From an uncultured Litoreibacter sp. (GTDB taxonomy: Bacteria; Pseudomonadota; Alphaproteobacteria; Rhodobacterales; Rhodobacteraceae): 64,000 bases of DNA. Shown piece by piece: positions 29,145-38,615 of the stretch. Where the stretch lies: contig CANLVO010000002.1 in the NCBI GenBank assembly GCA_947494645.1, forward strand, positions 428,359-492,358, given 5' to 3'. Under the pieces are notes generated by a model. It worked only from the letters and a program-made list of their open reading frames with translations. It was not told the DNA's origin and did not search any database. Each line of letters begins with the position of its first letter. Positions within the stretch are counted from its first letter, which is position 1. A program made the translations under genes and the position numbers.

Positions 29145-31223
29145 ATGATCCCGACCATCGCCCGCGCGCTTGAAAAGCGCGAATACACGACTCTGACGCA
29201 GGTGCAGGAGGCTGTGACAGACCCTAATCATGCGGAAAAAGACCTTCTGGTCTCGGCACAAACTGGGTCAGGCAAGACTGTTGGCTTCGGTCTGGCAATC
29301 GCTCCGACCCTTTTGGGGGACGACGAACGTTTTGATCGACCCGCCGCGCCGCTTGCTCTGGTGGTTGCTCCGACCCGTGAACTGGCATTGCAAGTGAAAC
29401 GCGAGCTGGACTGGCTTTATGAATTTGCGGGCGCAACAGTTGCCTCCACTGTTGGCGGCATGGACATGCGCACGGAAAAACGCGCATTGGAGCGCGGCGC
29501 GCATATCGTCGTGGCCACGCCCGGGCGACTGGTCGACCATATCAAGCGGGGCTCGTTGGACATGTCGGACATCCGCGCTGTTGTGTTGGATGAAGCTGAT
29601 GAAATGTTGGATCTCGGGTTCCGTGAGGACCTGGAATTTATCCTCTCCCAAGCGCCTGAAGACCGTCGCACGCTGATGTTCTCCGCCACTGTGCCCAAGA
29701 TGATCGCGCGGTTGGCGGAAAGCTATCAGCGCGCTGACGCAGTTCGGCTACAAACGGTCGCCGAGAAGTCGCAGCATTCCGACATCGAATACCGCGCGAT
29801 GCTGGTCGCCGGGAACGACCCAGAGAATGCGATCATCAATGTGCTACGCTATTATGAGGCACAAAATGCCATCGTCTTTTGCAATACGCGTGCAACTGTG
29901 AACCGACTGACAGCGCGGTTCTCGAACCGCGGCTTTCAGGTGGTGGCTCTTTCTGGCGAGCTAAGCCAAAACGAGCGCACTCATGCCCTTCAGGCAATGC
30001 GGGATGGGCGCGCGCGGGTCTGTGTGGCGACCGATGTGGCTGCTCGGGGCATTGACCTGCCAAACTTAGAACTCGTTGTGCATGCCGAATTGCCCAATAA
30101 TGGCGAAACGCTGTTGCACCGGTCTGGCCGGACGGGGCGCGCGGGGCGCAAAGGCGTATCGGCGATCATCGTTCCGCAGAGGTGGTCCAAGAAGGCAGAA
30201 AGGCTGTTAAAATTTGCGAAGGTTCAAGCCGAATGGGGCGCGGCCCCTACGGCGGATGAAGTCTTGCAGCGCGATCAAGAGCGCATGTTCTCTGACCCAG
30301 CCTTTACTGAGGCTCCCGGCAAGGATGAGGCAGAATTCGTCTCTAAACTGGCAGAAACCTTCACTTCTGAACAGATCGCGGCAGCTTACTTGCGTCTCTA
30401 CCGGTCGCGCCAAACGGCCCCTGAGGACCTCGCAGCGCCATCAACCAAGGACGCACCAAAACCACGCGAGGCGTTTGGCCCGTCACAGTGGTTCTCGATC
30501 TCGGTCGGGCGCAATGACCGGGCGGAACCGCGCTGGCTTCTGCCGATGCTATGCCGCATGGGCGACATTTCCAAAGACGATATCGGGGCAATCAGGGTGC
30601 AGGAGTCTGAGACCTTTGTGGAACTGAAAGACAACGCGGTTGCCGGGTTCTTGAAGGCACTTGGGCCTGACATGACCTTGGAAGAAGGTGCGACGCTCAC
30701 CAAGCTGGATCATGTCCCCGACACCTCCCGCCCACCGCGCTTTGACAAAGGCAACAAGGCACGTTTCGACAAGCCAAAGGGCGGCAAACCGTCGATGGCG
30801 TCTAATCGGCGCAAGCCCTTGGACGATCTGGGTGGCGACCCCCGCAAAGCGCCCAAAGAGAAGAAGGAATGGAAGGAAAAGAAGCCGAAGCACGACCCAG
30901 AGGTTGTCTCTGACTTCAAAGGCAAGCCCAAACCTGCAAGCAAGGCCAAGCCACGCTACGATGATAAGCCAGCCGGAAAACCTACAGGCAAGCCCAAGTA
31001 TGACAGCAAGCCCGTTGGAAAGCCGCTTGGAAAACAAGGCGGGAAGCCTGACTACAAATCGGAAAAGCCAAAAGGCGCAAAATCGGCTGCAAAGCCAAAG
31101 GGGAAGCCCAAAGCTGCAAACATGTCAGACCCGTCCCAATCGCTGCGCCCACGTGGAAAAGGCAAGCCCGTGAAAGGCAAGGGTGGTGGTGCGGTTCCCA
31201 AACGGCGGGGGCCGAAGAAATAG
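29145..31223 (+). CDS. DEAD-box RNA helicase, CsdA/DbpA-like, with basic C-terminal tail
   Basis: The 692-residue protein unwinds RNA, probably in ribosome assembly or RNA decay. Visible helicase motifs are A-Q-T-G-S-G-K-T (I), D-E-A-D (II), F-S-A-T (III) and H-R-S-G-R-T-G-R-A-G-R (VI). Residues about 455-525 match a DbpA-type RNA-binding domain. The last 150 residues are a low-complexity tail rich in Lys and Pro with repeated G-K-P-K units. ATG 29145 is supported by AGAGAG upstream; the frame is open 11 codons further. Divergent from the histidine kinase. Confidence 0.92.
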   Translation: MIPTIARALEKREYTTLTQVQEAVTDPNHAEKDLLVSAQTGSGKTVGFGLAIAPTLLGDDERFDRPAAPLALVVAPTRELALQVKRELDWLYEFAGATVASTVGGMDMRTEKRALERGAHIVVATPGRLVDHIKRGSLDMSDIRAVVLDEADEMLDLGFREDLEFILSQAPEDRRTLMFSATVPKMIARLAESYQRADAVRLQTVAEKSQHSDIEYRAMLVAGNDPENAIINVLRYYEAQNAIVFCNTRATVNRLTARFSNRGFQVVALSGELSQNERTHALQAMRDGRARVCVATDVAARGIDLPNLELVVHAELPNNGETLLHRSGRTGRAGRKGVSAIIVPQRWSKKAERLLKFAKVQAEWGAAPTADEVLQRDQERMFSDPAFTEAPGKDEAEFVSKLAETFTSEQIAAAYLRLYRSRQTAPEDLAAPSTKDAPKPREAFGPSQWFSISVGRNDRAEPRWLLPMLCRMGDISKDDIGAIRVQESETFVELKDNAVAGFLKALGPDMTLEEGATLTKLDHVPDTSRPPRFDKGNKARFDKPKGGKPSMASNRRKPLDDLGGDPRKAPKEKKEWKEKKPKHDPEVVSDFKGKPKPASKAKPRYDDKPAGKPTGKPKYDSKPVGKPLGKQGGKPDYKSEKPKGAKSAAKPKGKPKAANMSDPSQSLRPRGKGKPVKGKGGGAVPKRRGPKK

Positions 31224-31264
31224 GCCAGCATCCTTCCCTTTTCCGCCGATCTCAGATGCCCCCC

Positions 31265-31293
31265 TTGCAGACTCGGGTCAGCTTGCGTATATC
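31265..31293 (+). promoter_or_regulatory. Sigma-70-type promoter of the rimP-nusA-infB operon
   Basis: TTGCAG (31265-31270) and TATATC (31288-31293) are separated by exactly 17 bp. Transcription would start near 31300, giving a leader of about 83 nt that contains two hairpins before rimP. Confidence 0.6.
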
Positions 31294-31347
31294 CCTCTCA
31301 ACAGCGGCGCGCTGGTCTCCACCCCCAGCGCCCACCGGGAAACATCA

Positions 31348-31370
31348 ACGGGCCGCGCGCCCGTTTTTTT
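31348..31370 (+). terminator. Terminator hairpin in the rimP leader (candidate attenuator)
   Basis: ACGGGC (31348-31353) and GCCCGT (31359-31364) form a stem with loop CGCGC, followed directly by an unbroken T tract to 31370. It lies only 12 bp before the rimP start and downstream of the likely operon promoter, so it may act as an attenuator rather than ending the helicase transcript. An upstream hairpin (31309-31315 with 31325-31331) has an arm, GGCGCGC at 31306-31312, that could instead pair with GCGCGCC at 31355-31361 and break the terminator. Confidence 0.7.
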
Positions 31371-31382
31371 GTGTCGAGAGAT

Positions 31383-31955
31383 ATGTCTGACCTGATCGCC
31401 AAAGCCGCTATCGACCGCCGTCTGGCCGAGATCGCCAAACCCGTCATTGAGGGTTTGGGGTATGAGCTGGTGCGGCTGCGCCTGATGGGCGGCAAAACAG
31501 ATATCCTGCAGGTTATGGCTGACAAACCTGAAGGCGGGATTGAGGTCGAGGACTTGGCCGAGATATCCACCGCTTTGTCTGCCGTGATGGATGTGGAAGA
31601 CCCTATTTCAGGGGAATACAACCTTGAGGTGTCCTCCCCCGGTATTGACCGGCCTTTGACGCGGCTCAAGGATTTTGACATGTGGCAGGGATATGAGGCC
31701 AAGCTGGAGACGGATCAGCTGATCGACGGTCGCCGCCGCTTCAAGGGCGAGATTGCCGGGACCGATGGAGACGAAGTGCTGATCAATCTCGACGAAGGCA
31801 CGGTCGGGCTGCAGTTTGACTGGCTGACCGACGCGAAACTTGTTCTGACGGATGACCTGATCCGCGACATGTTGAAGAACCGCAAAGACGCGGGCGAAAT
31901 TGACGAAACCCAATTCGACGAGGTCCAACAGATCGTCGACGGTGAAGAGGACTAA
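31383..31955 (+). CDS. rimP: Ribosome maturation factor RimP
   Basis: The 190-residue protein is needed for 30S subunit assembly. The conserved N-terminal region (G-Y-E-L-V-R-L-R) and the phrase [12 protein letters not shown] are diagnostic. ATG 31383 follows a GAGAG site; a GTG at 31371 is in frame but lies in the terminator edge. The gene is 3 bp from nusA, the usual rimP-nusA-infB order. Confidence 0.95.
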   Translation: MSDLIAKAAIDRRLAEIAKPVIEGLGYELVRLRLMGGKTDILQVMADKPEGGIEVEDLAEISTALSAVMDVEDPISGEYNLEVSSPGIDRPLTRLKDFDMWQGYEAKLETDQLIDGRRRFKGEIAGTDGDEVLINLDEGTVGLQFDWLTDAKLVLTDDLIRDMLKNRKDAGEIDETQFDEVQQIVDGEED

Positions 31956-31958
31956 ATA

Positions 31959-33578
31959 ATGGCTATTACCTCAGCAAACCAGCTGGAGCTGCTGCAAACC
32001 GCAGAAGCTGTCGCCCGTGAAAAGATGATCGACCCGGAACTGGTCGTGGAAGCGATGGAAGAATCCCTCGCCCGCGCCGCCAAGTCGCGTTATGGCGCTG
32101 AGCTGGACATTCGCGTTTCCATCGACCGCAAGACCGGCAAGGCGACCTTCACCCGCGTGCGCACGGTTGTGGCCGATGACGAGATCGAAAATGACCGCGC
32201 CGAAATGAATGTCGAGGACGCCAAGGAATTTCTGGACGCGCCAGAGATCGGTGACACCATAGTTGACGAAGTGCCCCCGGTTGAGATGGGCCGCATCGCC
32301 GCGCAATCCGCGAAACAGGTGATCTTGCAGAAAGTTCGCGAAGCTGAGCGCGACCGTCAGTACGAAGAATTCAAAGACAAGGCCGGGACCATCATCAACG
32401 GTCAGGTCAAACGCGAGGAATATGGTAACGTCATCGTCGACATTGGCCGTGGCGAAGCCATCTTGCGCCGCAACGAGAAGATCGGTCGTGAGGCGTATCG
32501 CCCCAATGACCGCATCCGCGTCTACATCAAGGACGTGCGCCGTGAGGTTCGTGGTCCACAGATCTTCCTGTCCCGCACGGACCCGCAATTCATGGCGGAG
32601 CTGTTCAAGATGGAAGTGCCGGAGATCTACGACGGCATTATCGACATCAAAGCCGTGGCCCGCGACCCTGGTTCGCGCGCGAAGATCGCGGTAATCAGCT
32701 ATGACAACTCCATTGACCCTGTGGGTGCCTGCGTCGGTATGCGCGGCTCCCGCGTGCAGGCTGTAGTGAACGAGCTGCAAGGCGAGAAGATCGACATCAT
32801 CCCGTGGAACGAAGACGTACCCACCTTCCTGGTGAACGCGCTTCAGCCTGCCGAAGTCTCCAAAGTTGTTCTGGATGAAGAAGCGGAACGCATCGAAGTT
32901 GTGGTTCCCGAGGAGCAGCTGAGCCTCGCGATTGGCCGTCGCGGTCAGAACGTACGGCTGGCATCGCAGCTGACGGGCCTCGACATCGACATCATGACTG
33001 AGGAAGAAGAATCCGCACGTCGTCAGGCCGAGTTCGAAGAGCGCACCAAGCTGTTCATGGAAACCCTCGATCTGGACGAGTTCTTCGCCCAACTTCTGGT
33101 CTCCGAAGGCTTCACCTCGCTGGAAGAGGTGGCCTATGTGGAGGTTGACGAGCTGCTCGTCATCGACGGCGTTGATGGCGATACCGCGTCCGAGCTGCAG
33201 GCCCGTGCCCGCGATTACCTCGAAGCGCAAAACAAGAAGGCTCTGGACCACGCCCGCGAGCTTGGTGCCGAGGACAGCCTTATTGGATTTGATGGCCTGA
33301 CACCCCAGATGGTAGAAGCGCTAGCAGAAGACGACGTCAAAACGCTGGAAGACTTCGCAACCTGCGCCGACTGGGAGCTGGCCGGTGGCTGGACAACTGT
33401 CGGTGAAGAACGCGTCAAAGATGACGGTGTATTGGAGAAATTCGACATGTCCTTGGAAGAGGCGCAAGAATTGATCATGACCGCACGGATCCAGCTTGGC
33501 TGGGTCGACCCTGCTGACCTCGTAACTGAGGAAGAAGAAGCCGACGGCGAAGCTACAACCGAAGGAGCTGAGGCCTGA
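31959..33578 (+). CDS. nusA: Transcription termination/antitermination factor NusA
   Basis: The 539-residue protein binds RNA polymerase and nascent RNA. In order: N-terminal polymerase-binding domain (about 1-125), S1 domain (about 135-200), two KH domains (about 230-345, with V-G-A-C-V-G-M-R-G-S-R-V and A-I-G-R-R-G-Q-N-V-R), and two C-terminal helix-hairpin-helix repeats (about 365-510). It ends in an acidic tail. Length and order are normal for alphaproteobacteria. Confidence 0.96.
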   Translation: MAITSANQLELLQTAEAVAREKMIDPELVVEAMEESLARAAKSRYGAELDIRVSIDRKTGKATFTRVRTVVADDEIENDRAEMNVEDAKEFLDAPEIGDTIVDEVPPVEMGRIAAQSAKQVILQKVREAERDRQYEEFKDKAGTIINGQVKREEYGNVIVDIGRGEAILRRNEKIGREAYRPNDRIRVYIKDVRREVRGPQIFLSRTDPQFMAELFKMEVPEIYDGIIDIKAVARDPGSRAKIAVISYDNSIDPVGACVGMRGSRVQAVVNELQGEKIDIIPWNEDVPTFLVNALQPAEVSKVVLDEEAERIEVVVPEEQLSLAIGRRGQNVRLASQLTGLDIDIMTEEEESARRQAEFEERTKLFMETLDLDEFFAQLLVSEGFTSLEEVAYVEVDELLVIDGVDGDTASELQARARDYLEAQNKKALDHARELGAEDSLIGFDGLTPQMVEALAEDDVKTLEDFATCADWELAGGWTTVGEERVKDDGVLEKFDMSLEEAQELIMTARIQLGWVDPADLVTEEEEADGEATTEGAEA

Positions 33579-33600
33579 TTTCAGGTCTCAGAGTTCCGGC

Positions 33601-34242
33601 ATGAGCCGCGGCGGTCGAGATAAAAAGACAGACGATCTGGAGCGGCGCTGCATCGCTACAGGAGAGGTGGGCGACCCCGCCCACATGATCCGTTTTGTCG
33701 TTGGGCCAGAGGGTCAGGCCGTGCCGGATGTCATGGGAAAGTTACCCGGACGTGGCATCTGGGTCAGCGCGACCAAGGAAGCGTTGGAGACGGCGATTAA
33801 GAAGAAAGCGTTCTCGCGCTCTGCCAAGGAGCAGGTCACCATACCGGATGATCTGTTTGCCCAGACGGAACGCCTTTTGGCCGGGCGTTTGGTCAACCTG
33901 ATCTCACTGGCGCGCAAGGCCGGCCAGGCGGTGACCGGGTACGAAAAAGTAAAAGGCCTGTTGGAGACGGATCGCGCCCGTCTTTTGGTACAGGCCAGCG
34001 ACGGGTCAGAGCGGGGCAAATCGAAGCTCCATTCTCCGCCCGGCAAGGATGTGTTTATTGGCTGTTTGACCGCTCAGGAATTGGGTTTGGCATTCGGCCG
34101 GGAAAGTGTGATACATGGCGCCTTAACGGCGGGTGGACTCAGCAAGCAAGTTAAAGCTGAAGGCATCCGGCTGAAGGGCGTCCGCGGAATGAGCGGCTCG
34201 AAGAAGCCCTCGAACAAGGAAAATACGACGCATGAGCGATAG
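33601..34242 (+). CDS. YlxR (DUF448) fused to an L7Ae-like RNA-binding domain
   Basis: The 213-residue protein joins a YlxR domain (about 5-90, with R-R-C-I-A-T-G and G-R-G-I-W-V) to an L7Ae/YlxQ-like domain (about 90-180, with [14 protein letters not shown]). In Firmicutes these are two genes between nusA and infB; the fusion is usual in alphaproteobacteria. It probably binds structured RNA. The last 11 bases overlap infB. Confidence 0.9.
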   Translation: MSRGGRDKKTDDLERRCIATGEVGDPAHMIRFVVGPEGQAVPDVMGKLPGRGIWVSATKEALETAIKKKAFSRSAKEQVTIPDDLFAQTERLLAGRLVNLISLARKAGQAVTGYEKVKGLLETDRARLLVQASDGSERGKSKLHSPPGKDVFIGCLTAQELGLAFGRESVIHGALTAGGLSKQVKAEGIRLKGVRGMSGSKKPSNKENTTHER

Positions 34243-36715
34243 TGACGGCAAAAAACCTTTGGGCCTTAAGGGCGCAAGACCCGGACAAGTGAAGCAAAGC
34301 TTCAGCCACGGGCGCACCAAGAATGTGGTGGTGGAAACCAAACGCAAGCGCGTTGTGGTGCCCAAGCCGGGTGCCGCCAACGCACCTGCGCCAAACGCGT
34401 CCCCTCGGGCCTCGGACCCCTCGAAGCGTCCAGCCGGTATCTCAGATGCCGAAATGGATCGCCGGATGAAGGCGCTTCAGGCTGCTAAAGAGCAAGAAGC
34501 AGCGGATTCCGAGCGCCGCGCCGCCGAGGAAAAAGAGCAAGCGGAGCGCCGGGAGCGCCGCCGGGCCGAAGCAGAAGCCAAAGAACGCCAAGAGAAAGAG
34601 CGCGAAGACGCACTTAAAGCGAAAGCAGCTGAAGACGCCCGCAAGTTGCGTGAAGCTGAAGAGGCAAAAGCTCCGAAGCCATCCGCAGCAGCAGCCGTTC
34701 CTGGAGAGCCAGCCGTAGCGCCATCTGGCCCACGTGGCGGTGGCAAAGCAGCCCCAACCCCTGAGCGCCGCGATCGTGACCGCGACAACAAAGGCGGAAA
34801 AGGCCGTGTGGATGACGGTCGTCGTTCTGGCAAACTGACTTTGAACCAAGCACTGCGCGGCGGCGACGGACGTCACAAGTCCATGGCCGCGATGAAGCGC
34901 AAGCAAGAGCGTGCTCGCCAAAAGGCTATGGGCGGCACTGTTGAGCGTGAAAAGGTTGTACGTGACGTACAGCTGCCCGAGGCTATCGTGGTCTCCGAGC
35001 TGGCGAACCGTATGTCTGAACGTGTTGCGGATGTCGTGAAGGCGCTGATGACCAACGGCATGATGGTGACCCAGACGCAAACCATCGACGCCGACACGGC
35101 TGAGCTGATCATTGAAGAGTTCGGCCACAAGGTTGTGCGCGTGTCTGACGCTGACGTTGAGGACGTGATTGTCGCAACAGATGACAAAGAAGAAGACCTC
35201 AAGCCACGCCCACCGGTAATTACCGTTATGGGTCACGTTGACCACGGTAAGACCTCTGTCCTTGATGCGATCCGGAATGCTCGTGTCGTGGCTGGCGAAG
35301 CTGGCGGGATCACGCAGCATATCGGTGCGTATCAGGTGGAACAGGGCGGCCAAAAACTGACCTTCCTCGACACACCCGGCCACGCAGCATTTACGTCGAT
35401 GCGGGCGCGGGGTGCGCAAGTCACCGACATTGTGGTGCTGGTTGTCGCCGCGGATGACGCCGTGATGCCGCAAACCATCGAAGCGATCCGTCATGCGCAA
35501 GCTGCGGAAGTGCCGATGATCGTAGCGATCAACAAGATCGACCTGCCAGCGGCCAACCCGGACAAAGTCCGGACTGACTTGCTGCAGCATGAGGTGATCG
35601 TTGAGAAAATGTCAGGCGAAGTGCAAGACGTTGAGGTCTCTGCAATTTCGGGCGAAGGGCTTGACCAATTGCTCGAAGCCATCGCGCTTCAGGCAGAAAT
35701 TCTTGAACTGAAAGCCAACCCAGAACGCGCCGCCACTGGTGCTGTGATCGAGGCACAGCTTGATGTGGGCCGTGGTCCTGTTGCCACCGTTCTGGTGCAA
35801 ACCGGGACGCTAAAACAAGGTGACATCTTCGTCGTGGGCGAGCAGTGGGGCCGTGTCCGCGCCATGGAAAACGACCAGGGCAAGCGCGTCAAAGAAGCAG
35901 GTCCATCGGTGCCCGTCGAGGTGCTGGGTCTGAACGGTACGCCAGAAGCGGGCGATGTTTTGAACGTGGTCGAGACAGAGGCGCAGGCGCGTGAAATCGC
36001 CGAATACCGCGCCAATGCCGCCAAGGACAAACGCGCTGCCGCCGGTGCCGCAACCACGCTGGAACAGCTGATGGCGAATGCCAAGGCTGACGAGAATGTC
36101 TCGGAGATGCCAATTGTCGTGAAAGCCGACGTGCAGGGCTCTGCAGAGGCGATCGTCCAAGCAATGGAGAAGATCGGCAACGAAGAGGTGCGTGTCCGCG
36201 TGCTTCACTCTGGTGTCGGTGCGATCACGGAAAGCGATATTGGTCTTGCCGAAGCCTCAGGCGCACCTGTCTTTGGCTTCAATGTGCGGGCCAATACGCC
36301 AGCGCGGAACTCCGCTAACCAAAAAGGCATCGAGATCCGCTACTACTCCGTGATCTACGATCTGGTGGATGACGTGAAGCAAGCCGCCTCTGGCCTGCTC
36401 AGCGCCGAGATCAAGGAAACCTTCATCGGGTACGCCGCGATCAAAGAGGTCTTCAAGGTCACAGGCGTCGGCAAAGTTGCCGGTTGTCTGGTCACCGAAG
36501 GCGTCGCCCGCCGCTCTGCGGGGGTTCGCCTGCTGCGCGACAACGTGGTGATCCACGAAGGCACGCTGAAAACCCTCAAGCGCTTCAAAGACGAAGTGCC
36601 CGAAGTGCAGTCCGGCCAAGAATGCGGCATGGCGTTCGAGAATTACGAGGACATCCGCCCAGACGATGTGATCGAGATCTTCACCCGTGAAGAGGTCGAA
36701 CGCTCGCTGACCTAG
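34232..36715 (+). CDS. infB: Translation initiation factor IF-2
   Basis: The 827-residue GTPase brings initiator tRNA to the 30S subunit. The N-terminal half (about 1-250) is a charged Lys/Glu/Ala-rich coiled region. The G domain begins with G-H-V-D-H-G-K-T (334-341), followed by D-T-P-G-H and N-K-I-D, then domains II-IV. The ATG lies inside the end of the YlxR gene. A GC hairpin follows the stop. Confidence 0.97.
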   Translation: MSDSDGKKPLGLKGARPGQVKQSFSHGRTKNVVVETKRKRVVVPKPGAANAPAPNASPRASDPSKRPAGISDAEMDRRMKALQAAKEQEAADSERRAAEEKEQAERRERRRAEAEAKERQEKEREDALKAKAAEDARKLREAEEAKAPKPSAAAAVPGEPAVAPSGPRGGGKAAPTPERRDRDRDNKGGKGRVDDGRRSGKLTLNQALRGGDGRHKSMAAMKRKQERARQKAMGGTVEREKVVRDVQLPEAIVVSELANRMSERVADVVKALMTNGMMVTQTQTIDADTAELIIEEFGHKVVRVSDADVEDVIVATDDKEEDLKPRPPVITVMGHVDHGKTSVLDAIRNARVVAGEAGGITQHIGAYQVEQGGQKLTFLDTPGHAAFTSMRARGAQVTDIVVLVVAADDAVMPQTIEAIRHAQAAEVPMIVAINKIDLPAANPDKVRTDLLQHEVIVEKMSGEVQDVEVSAISGEGLDQLLEAIALQAEILELKANPERAATGAVIEAQLDVGRGPVATVLVQTGTLKQGDIFVVGEQWGRVRAMENDQGKRVKEAGPSVPVEVLGLNGTPEAGDVLNVVETEAQAREIAEYRANAAKDKRAAAGAATTLEQLMANAKADENVSEMPIVVKADVQGSAEAIVQAMEKIGNEEVRVRVLHSGVGAITESDIGLAEASGAPVFGFNVRANTPARNSANQKGIEIRYYSVIYDLVDDVKQAASGLLSAEIKETFIGYAAIKEVFKVTGVGKVAGCLVTEGVARRSAGVRLLRDNVVIHEGTLKTLKRFKDEVPEVQSGQECGMAFENYEDIRPDDVIEIFTREEVERSLT

Positions 36716-36740
36716 GCACTGATCAAAACAGAAACTGAGA

Positions 36741-36774
36741 GGCCCCGTTGAGAAGTCAGCGGGGCCAATTTCTT
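36741..36774. terminator. Bidirectional terminator between infB and the DUF2235 gene
   Basis: GGCCCCG (36741-36747) and CGGGGCC (36760-36766) form a 7-bp stem followed on the plus strand by AATTTCTT. On the minus strand the run after the stem is also T-rich (TCTCAGTTTCTGTTTT), so both convergent genes can use it. Confidence 0.7.
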
Positions 36775-37936
36775 AGCCCTCGATTGTGTAGTTATCTGGA
36801 AGGTTTGGCGGCGCGTAATCTCCGCCCTTGATCCGATCTACAACGCTGCGATGAACCGAAGCGCCTTCGGGGATATGGCGAGGCTCAAACAGTCCCAAAG
36901 ATATCCCGAACAATGACGGCCGGGTGCTATTCGCAGGTTTGCGACGAGGCACAAACTCAACAAGTGCCCAAAGCGGTTTCATCGAACTATGCTTGCGCCC
37001 CAGCGGATCGGGTCGGGTGTAATCACGATCCTCTCGGGTTCCTAGTACCAATTCGTTGACGGTCCGGGTCTTAAAGCTCAGCCCTTCGGCTTTGGTCTCT
37101 TCGATCATCCAATGCAGCGGCAATTTGGCCAAGGCCGATTCAGCCTCCGGATAGCCGCCGCCGACATCACCATGCACACCTGCGAACCAGACCTCCTTGG
37201 CGTCTTGAGGAGTCGCGTCGTCAGGATTGAACCGATTCCGCAAGAAACTCACATCCAAGGGCCAAAGCTGCGGACGAAACATAGTGCGACGTTCGTCGAT
37301 GGCCACGGCATGGCGAATGCTTTGCACCGAGGTGTTCGTCTCAGTAAAGACATGGGTCTTCAGACGCGGCCCAAAACGCCCCCACTCAATCAGCGATGAC
37401 ACCGTGTCGAACAGTCCAAGGCATTGAATAGGTGGCCGGTCCGTTTGCAACGCACGTTCATAGAGCCGGATTTCATCAAAGCTGGCCTCGGTCTTGCGGT
37501 TGATCCGCTTGTAGGCCCGGTAAGCGTAACCCAGTAGATTAAGGTTCCGCGGCTCTATCAGTCCTAGCGCGTGGATGAAGCCAGCGAGAACGCGGGCGGT
37601 ATACGCCCCGCGAGAAAAGCCGAAAATGAAGATCCGGTCTCTATCGACATGTTTGCCCTTTTCCCGTTTGCCGTTGTCATAGTGCGTGACCAAAAACCGG
37701 TAAGCCTCAAGGACGTTGCTGTCGAGGCCGAAGCCCGTGATCATCTGCCAGACCTCAACAACCTTGTGCCAGTGCTGCAACCACGCTCCGCCCCCCATCG
37801 TACCTACGCCCGGGTCATAATAGACCAGCTGATCTTTGGATTTCTCAAGCGTCCCGTAGAGCCTCAAGACATTCGAGCGGTTGGTTTTGATCTCATTGGA
37901 TGTGCCGTCTAGCAGCAGGACAATATTCTTCGGCAT
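36773..37936 (-). CDS. DUF2235 alpha/beta hydrolase (Tle1-like fold)
   Basis: The 387-residue protein starts with the family hallmark L-L-L-D-G-T-S-N and has the lipase elbow G-F-S108-R-G-A-Y-T-A-R. D177 (L-F-D-T-V) and H255 (G-V-H-G-D-V-G-G-G-Y) are candidates for the rest of the active site. DUF2235 includes type VI secretion phospholipase effectors, but there is no secretion gene or immunity protein here, no signal peptide, and the genes around are housekeeping. So a cytoplasmic hydrolase of unknown substrate is more likely. GGAGG nine bases upstream fixes the ATG at 37936. Confidence 0.82.
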   Translation of the reverse strand: MPKNIVLLLDGTSNEIKTNRSNVLRLYGTLEKSKDQLVYYDPGVGTMGGGAWLQHWHKVVEVWQMITGFGLDSNVLEAYRFLVTHYDNGKREKGKHVDRDRIFIFGFSRGAYTARVLAGFIHALGLIEPRNLNLLGYAYRAYKRINRKTEASFDEIRLYERALQTDRPPIQCLGLFDTVSSLIEWGRFGPRLKTHVFTETNTSVQSIRHAVAIDERRTMFRPQLWPLDVSFLRNRFNPDDATPQDAKEVWFAGVHGDVGGGYPEAESALAKLPLHWMIEETKAEGLSFKTRTVNELVLGTREDRDYTRPDPLGRKHSSMKPLWALVEFVPRRKPANSTRPSLFGISLGLFEPRHIPEGASVHRSVVDRIKGGDYAPPNLPDNYTIEG

Positions 37937-38002
37937 GAAAATACACCTCCAAATGGCTGCAGAATACATGAACCCGGCTCATCCTCCAAATTGCCCTGTG
38001 AA

Positions 38003-38031
38003 TTGCGTCTGATCCTCGTGGCACCTATATG
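38003..38031 (+). promoter_or_regulatory. Candidate promoter of hslV, RpoH-like
   Basis: TTGCGT (38003-38008) and TATATG (38026-38031) are 17 bp apart. The -10 lies in the context CCTATAT, which resembles heat-shock sigma-32 promoters described in alphaproteobacteria, while the -35 is partial. It is placed 27 bp before the hslV ATG, in the gap divergent to the DUF2235 gene. Confidence 0.5.
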
Positions 38032-38057
38032 GGATCCAATCACAGAGGAGACCCCTA

Positions 38058-38615
38058 ATGGCCAAAGAAGAATTCCCCGGCTGGCATGGCACTACAATTA
38101 TCGGCGTCCGCAAGGGCGGCAAGGTGGTTGTCGCCGGTGACGGCCAGGTCAGTCTTGGCCAAACGGTGATCAAAGGCACAGCCCGAAAGGTGCGTAGATT
38201 GAGCCCTGGTGGGACGGACGTGGTCGCAGGGTTTGCCGGGTCGACTGCCGATGCGTTTACATTGTTGGAGCGGTTGGAGGCCAAGCTTGAAGCCACACCC
38301 GGGCAGTTGGCCCGCGCTGCGGTCGAGCTGGCTAAGGACTGGCGGACAGACAAATACCTCAAGAACCTTGAGGCAATGCTGATCGTCACTGATGGGAAGG
38401 ACCTTTTCGTGATCACCGGCGCAGGCGACGTGCTAGAGCCTGAGCATGATGTCGCGGCCATCGGGTCAGGCGGGAATTACGCGCTCGCCGCCGCGCGCGG
38501 GTTGATGGACAGCAAGAAGGATGCCGAAACCGTCGCACGCGAGGCCATGGCAATCGCGGCAGAGATTTGCGTTTACACAAATGGAAACCTGACGGTCGAA
38601 GCCATCAATGGCTGA
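38058..38615 (+). CDS. hslV: ATP-dependent protease peptidase subunit HslV (ClpQ)
   Basis: The 185-residue protein is the threonine peptidase of the HslUV protease. The nucleophile is T12 in H-G-T12-T-I-I-G-V-R; the first 11 residues would be removed as a propeptide, as in other alphaproteobacteria. GAGGAG lies before the ATG. The stop is inside the start of the next membrane protein gene (8-bp overlap). The ATPase partner hslU is 1.6 kb downstream rather than adjacent. Confidence 0.95.
   Translation: MAKEEFPGWHGTTIIGVRKGGKVVVAGDGQVSLGQTVIKGTARKVRRLSPGGTDVVAGFAGSTADAFTLLERLEAKLEATPGQLARAAVELAKDWRTDKYLKNLEAMLIVTDGKDLFVITGAGDVLEPEHDVAAIGSGGNYALAAARGLMDSKKDAETVAREAMAIAAEICVYTNGNLTVEAING

Noticed and set aside
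30780-31220. Short repeats in the DEAD-box helicase gene, considered as CRISPR-like
   Set aside because: The repeats are in-frame G-K-P-K codons of a coding tail, without constant spacers, and there are no cas genes.
31971-33251. 426-codon open frame on the minus strand inside nusA
   Set aside because: It is a shadow of the codon bias of nusA; no ribosome site, no recognisable domain, and it lies wholly antisense to a certain gene.
34442-35590. 382-codon open frame on the minus strand inside infB
   Set aside because: Antisense to the low-complexity N-terminal half and G domain of IF-2; the frame is open only because of that composition.
36773-37936. DUF2235 gene as a type VI secretion effector
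   Set aside because: No VgrG, PAAR, Hcp or immunity-like gene is adjacent and there is no secretion signal.
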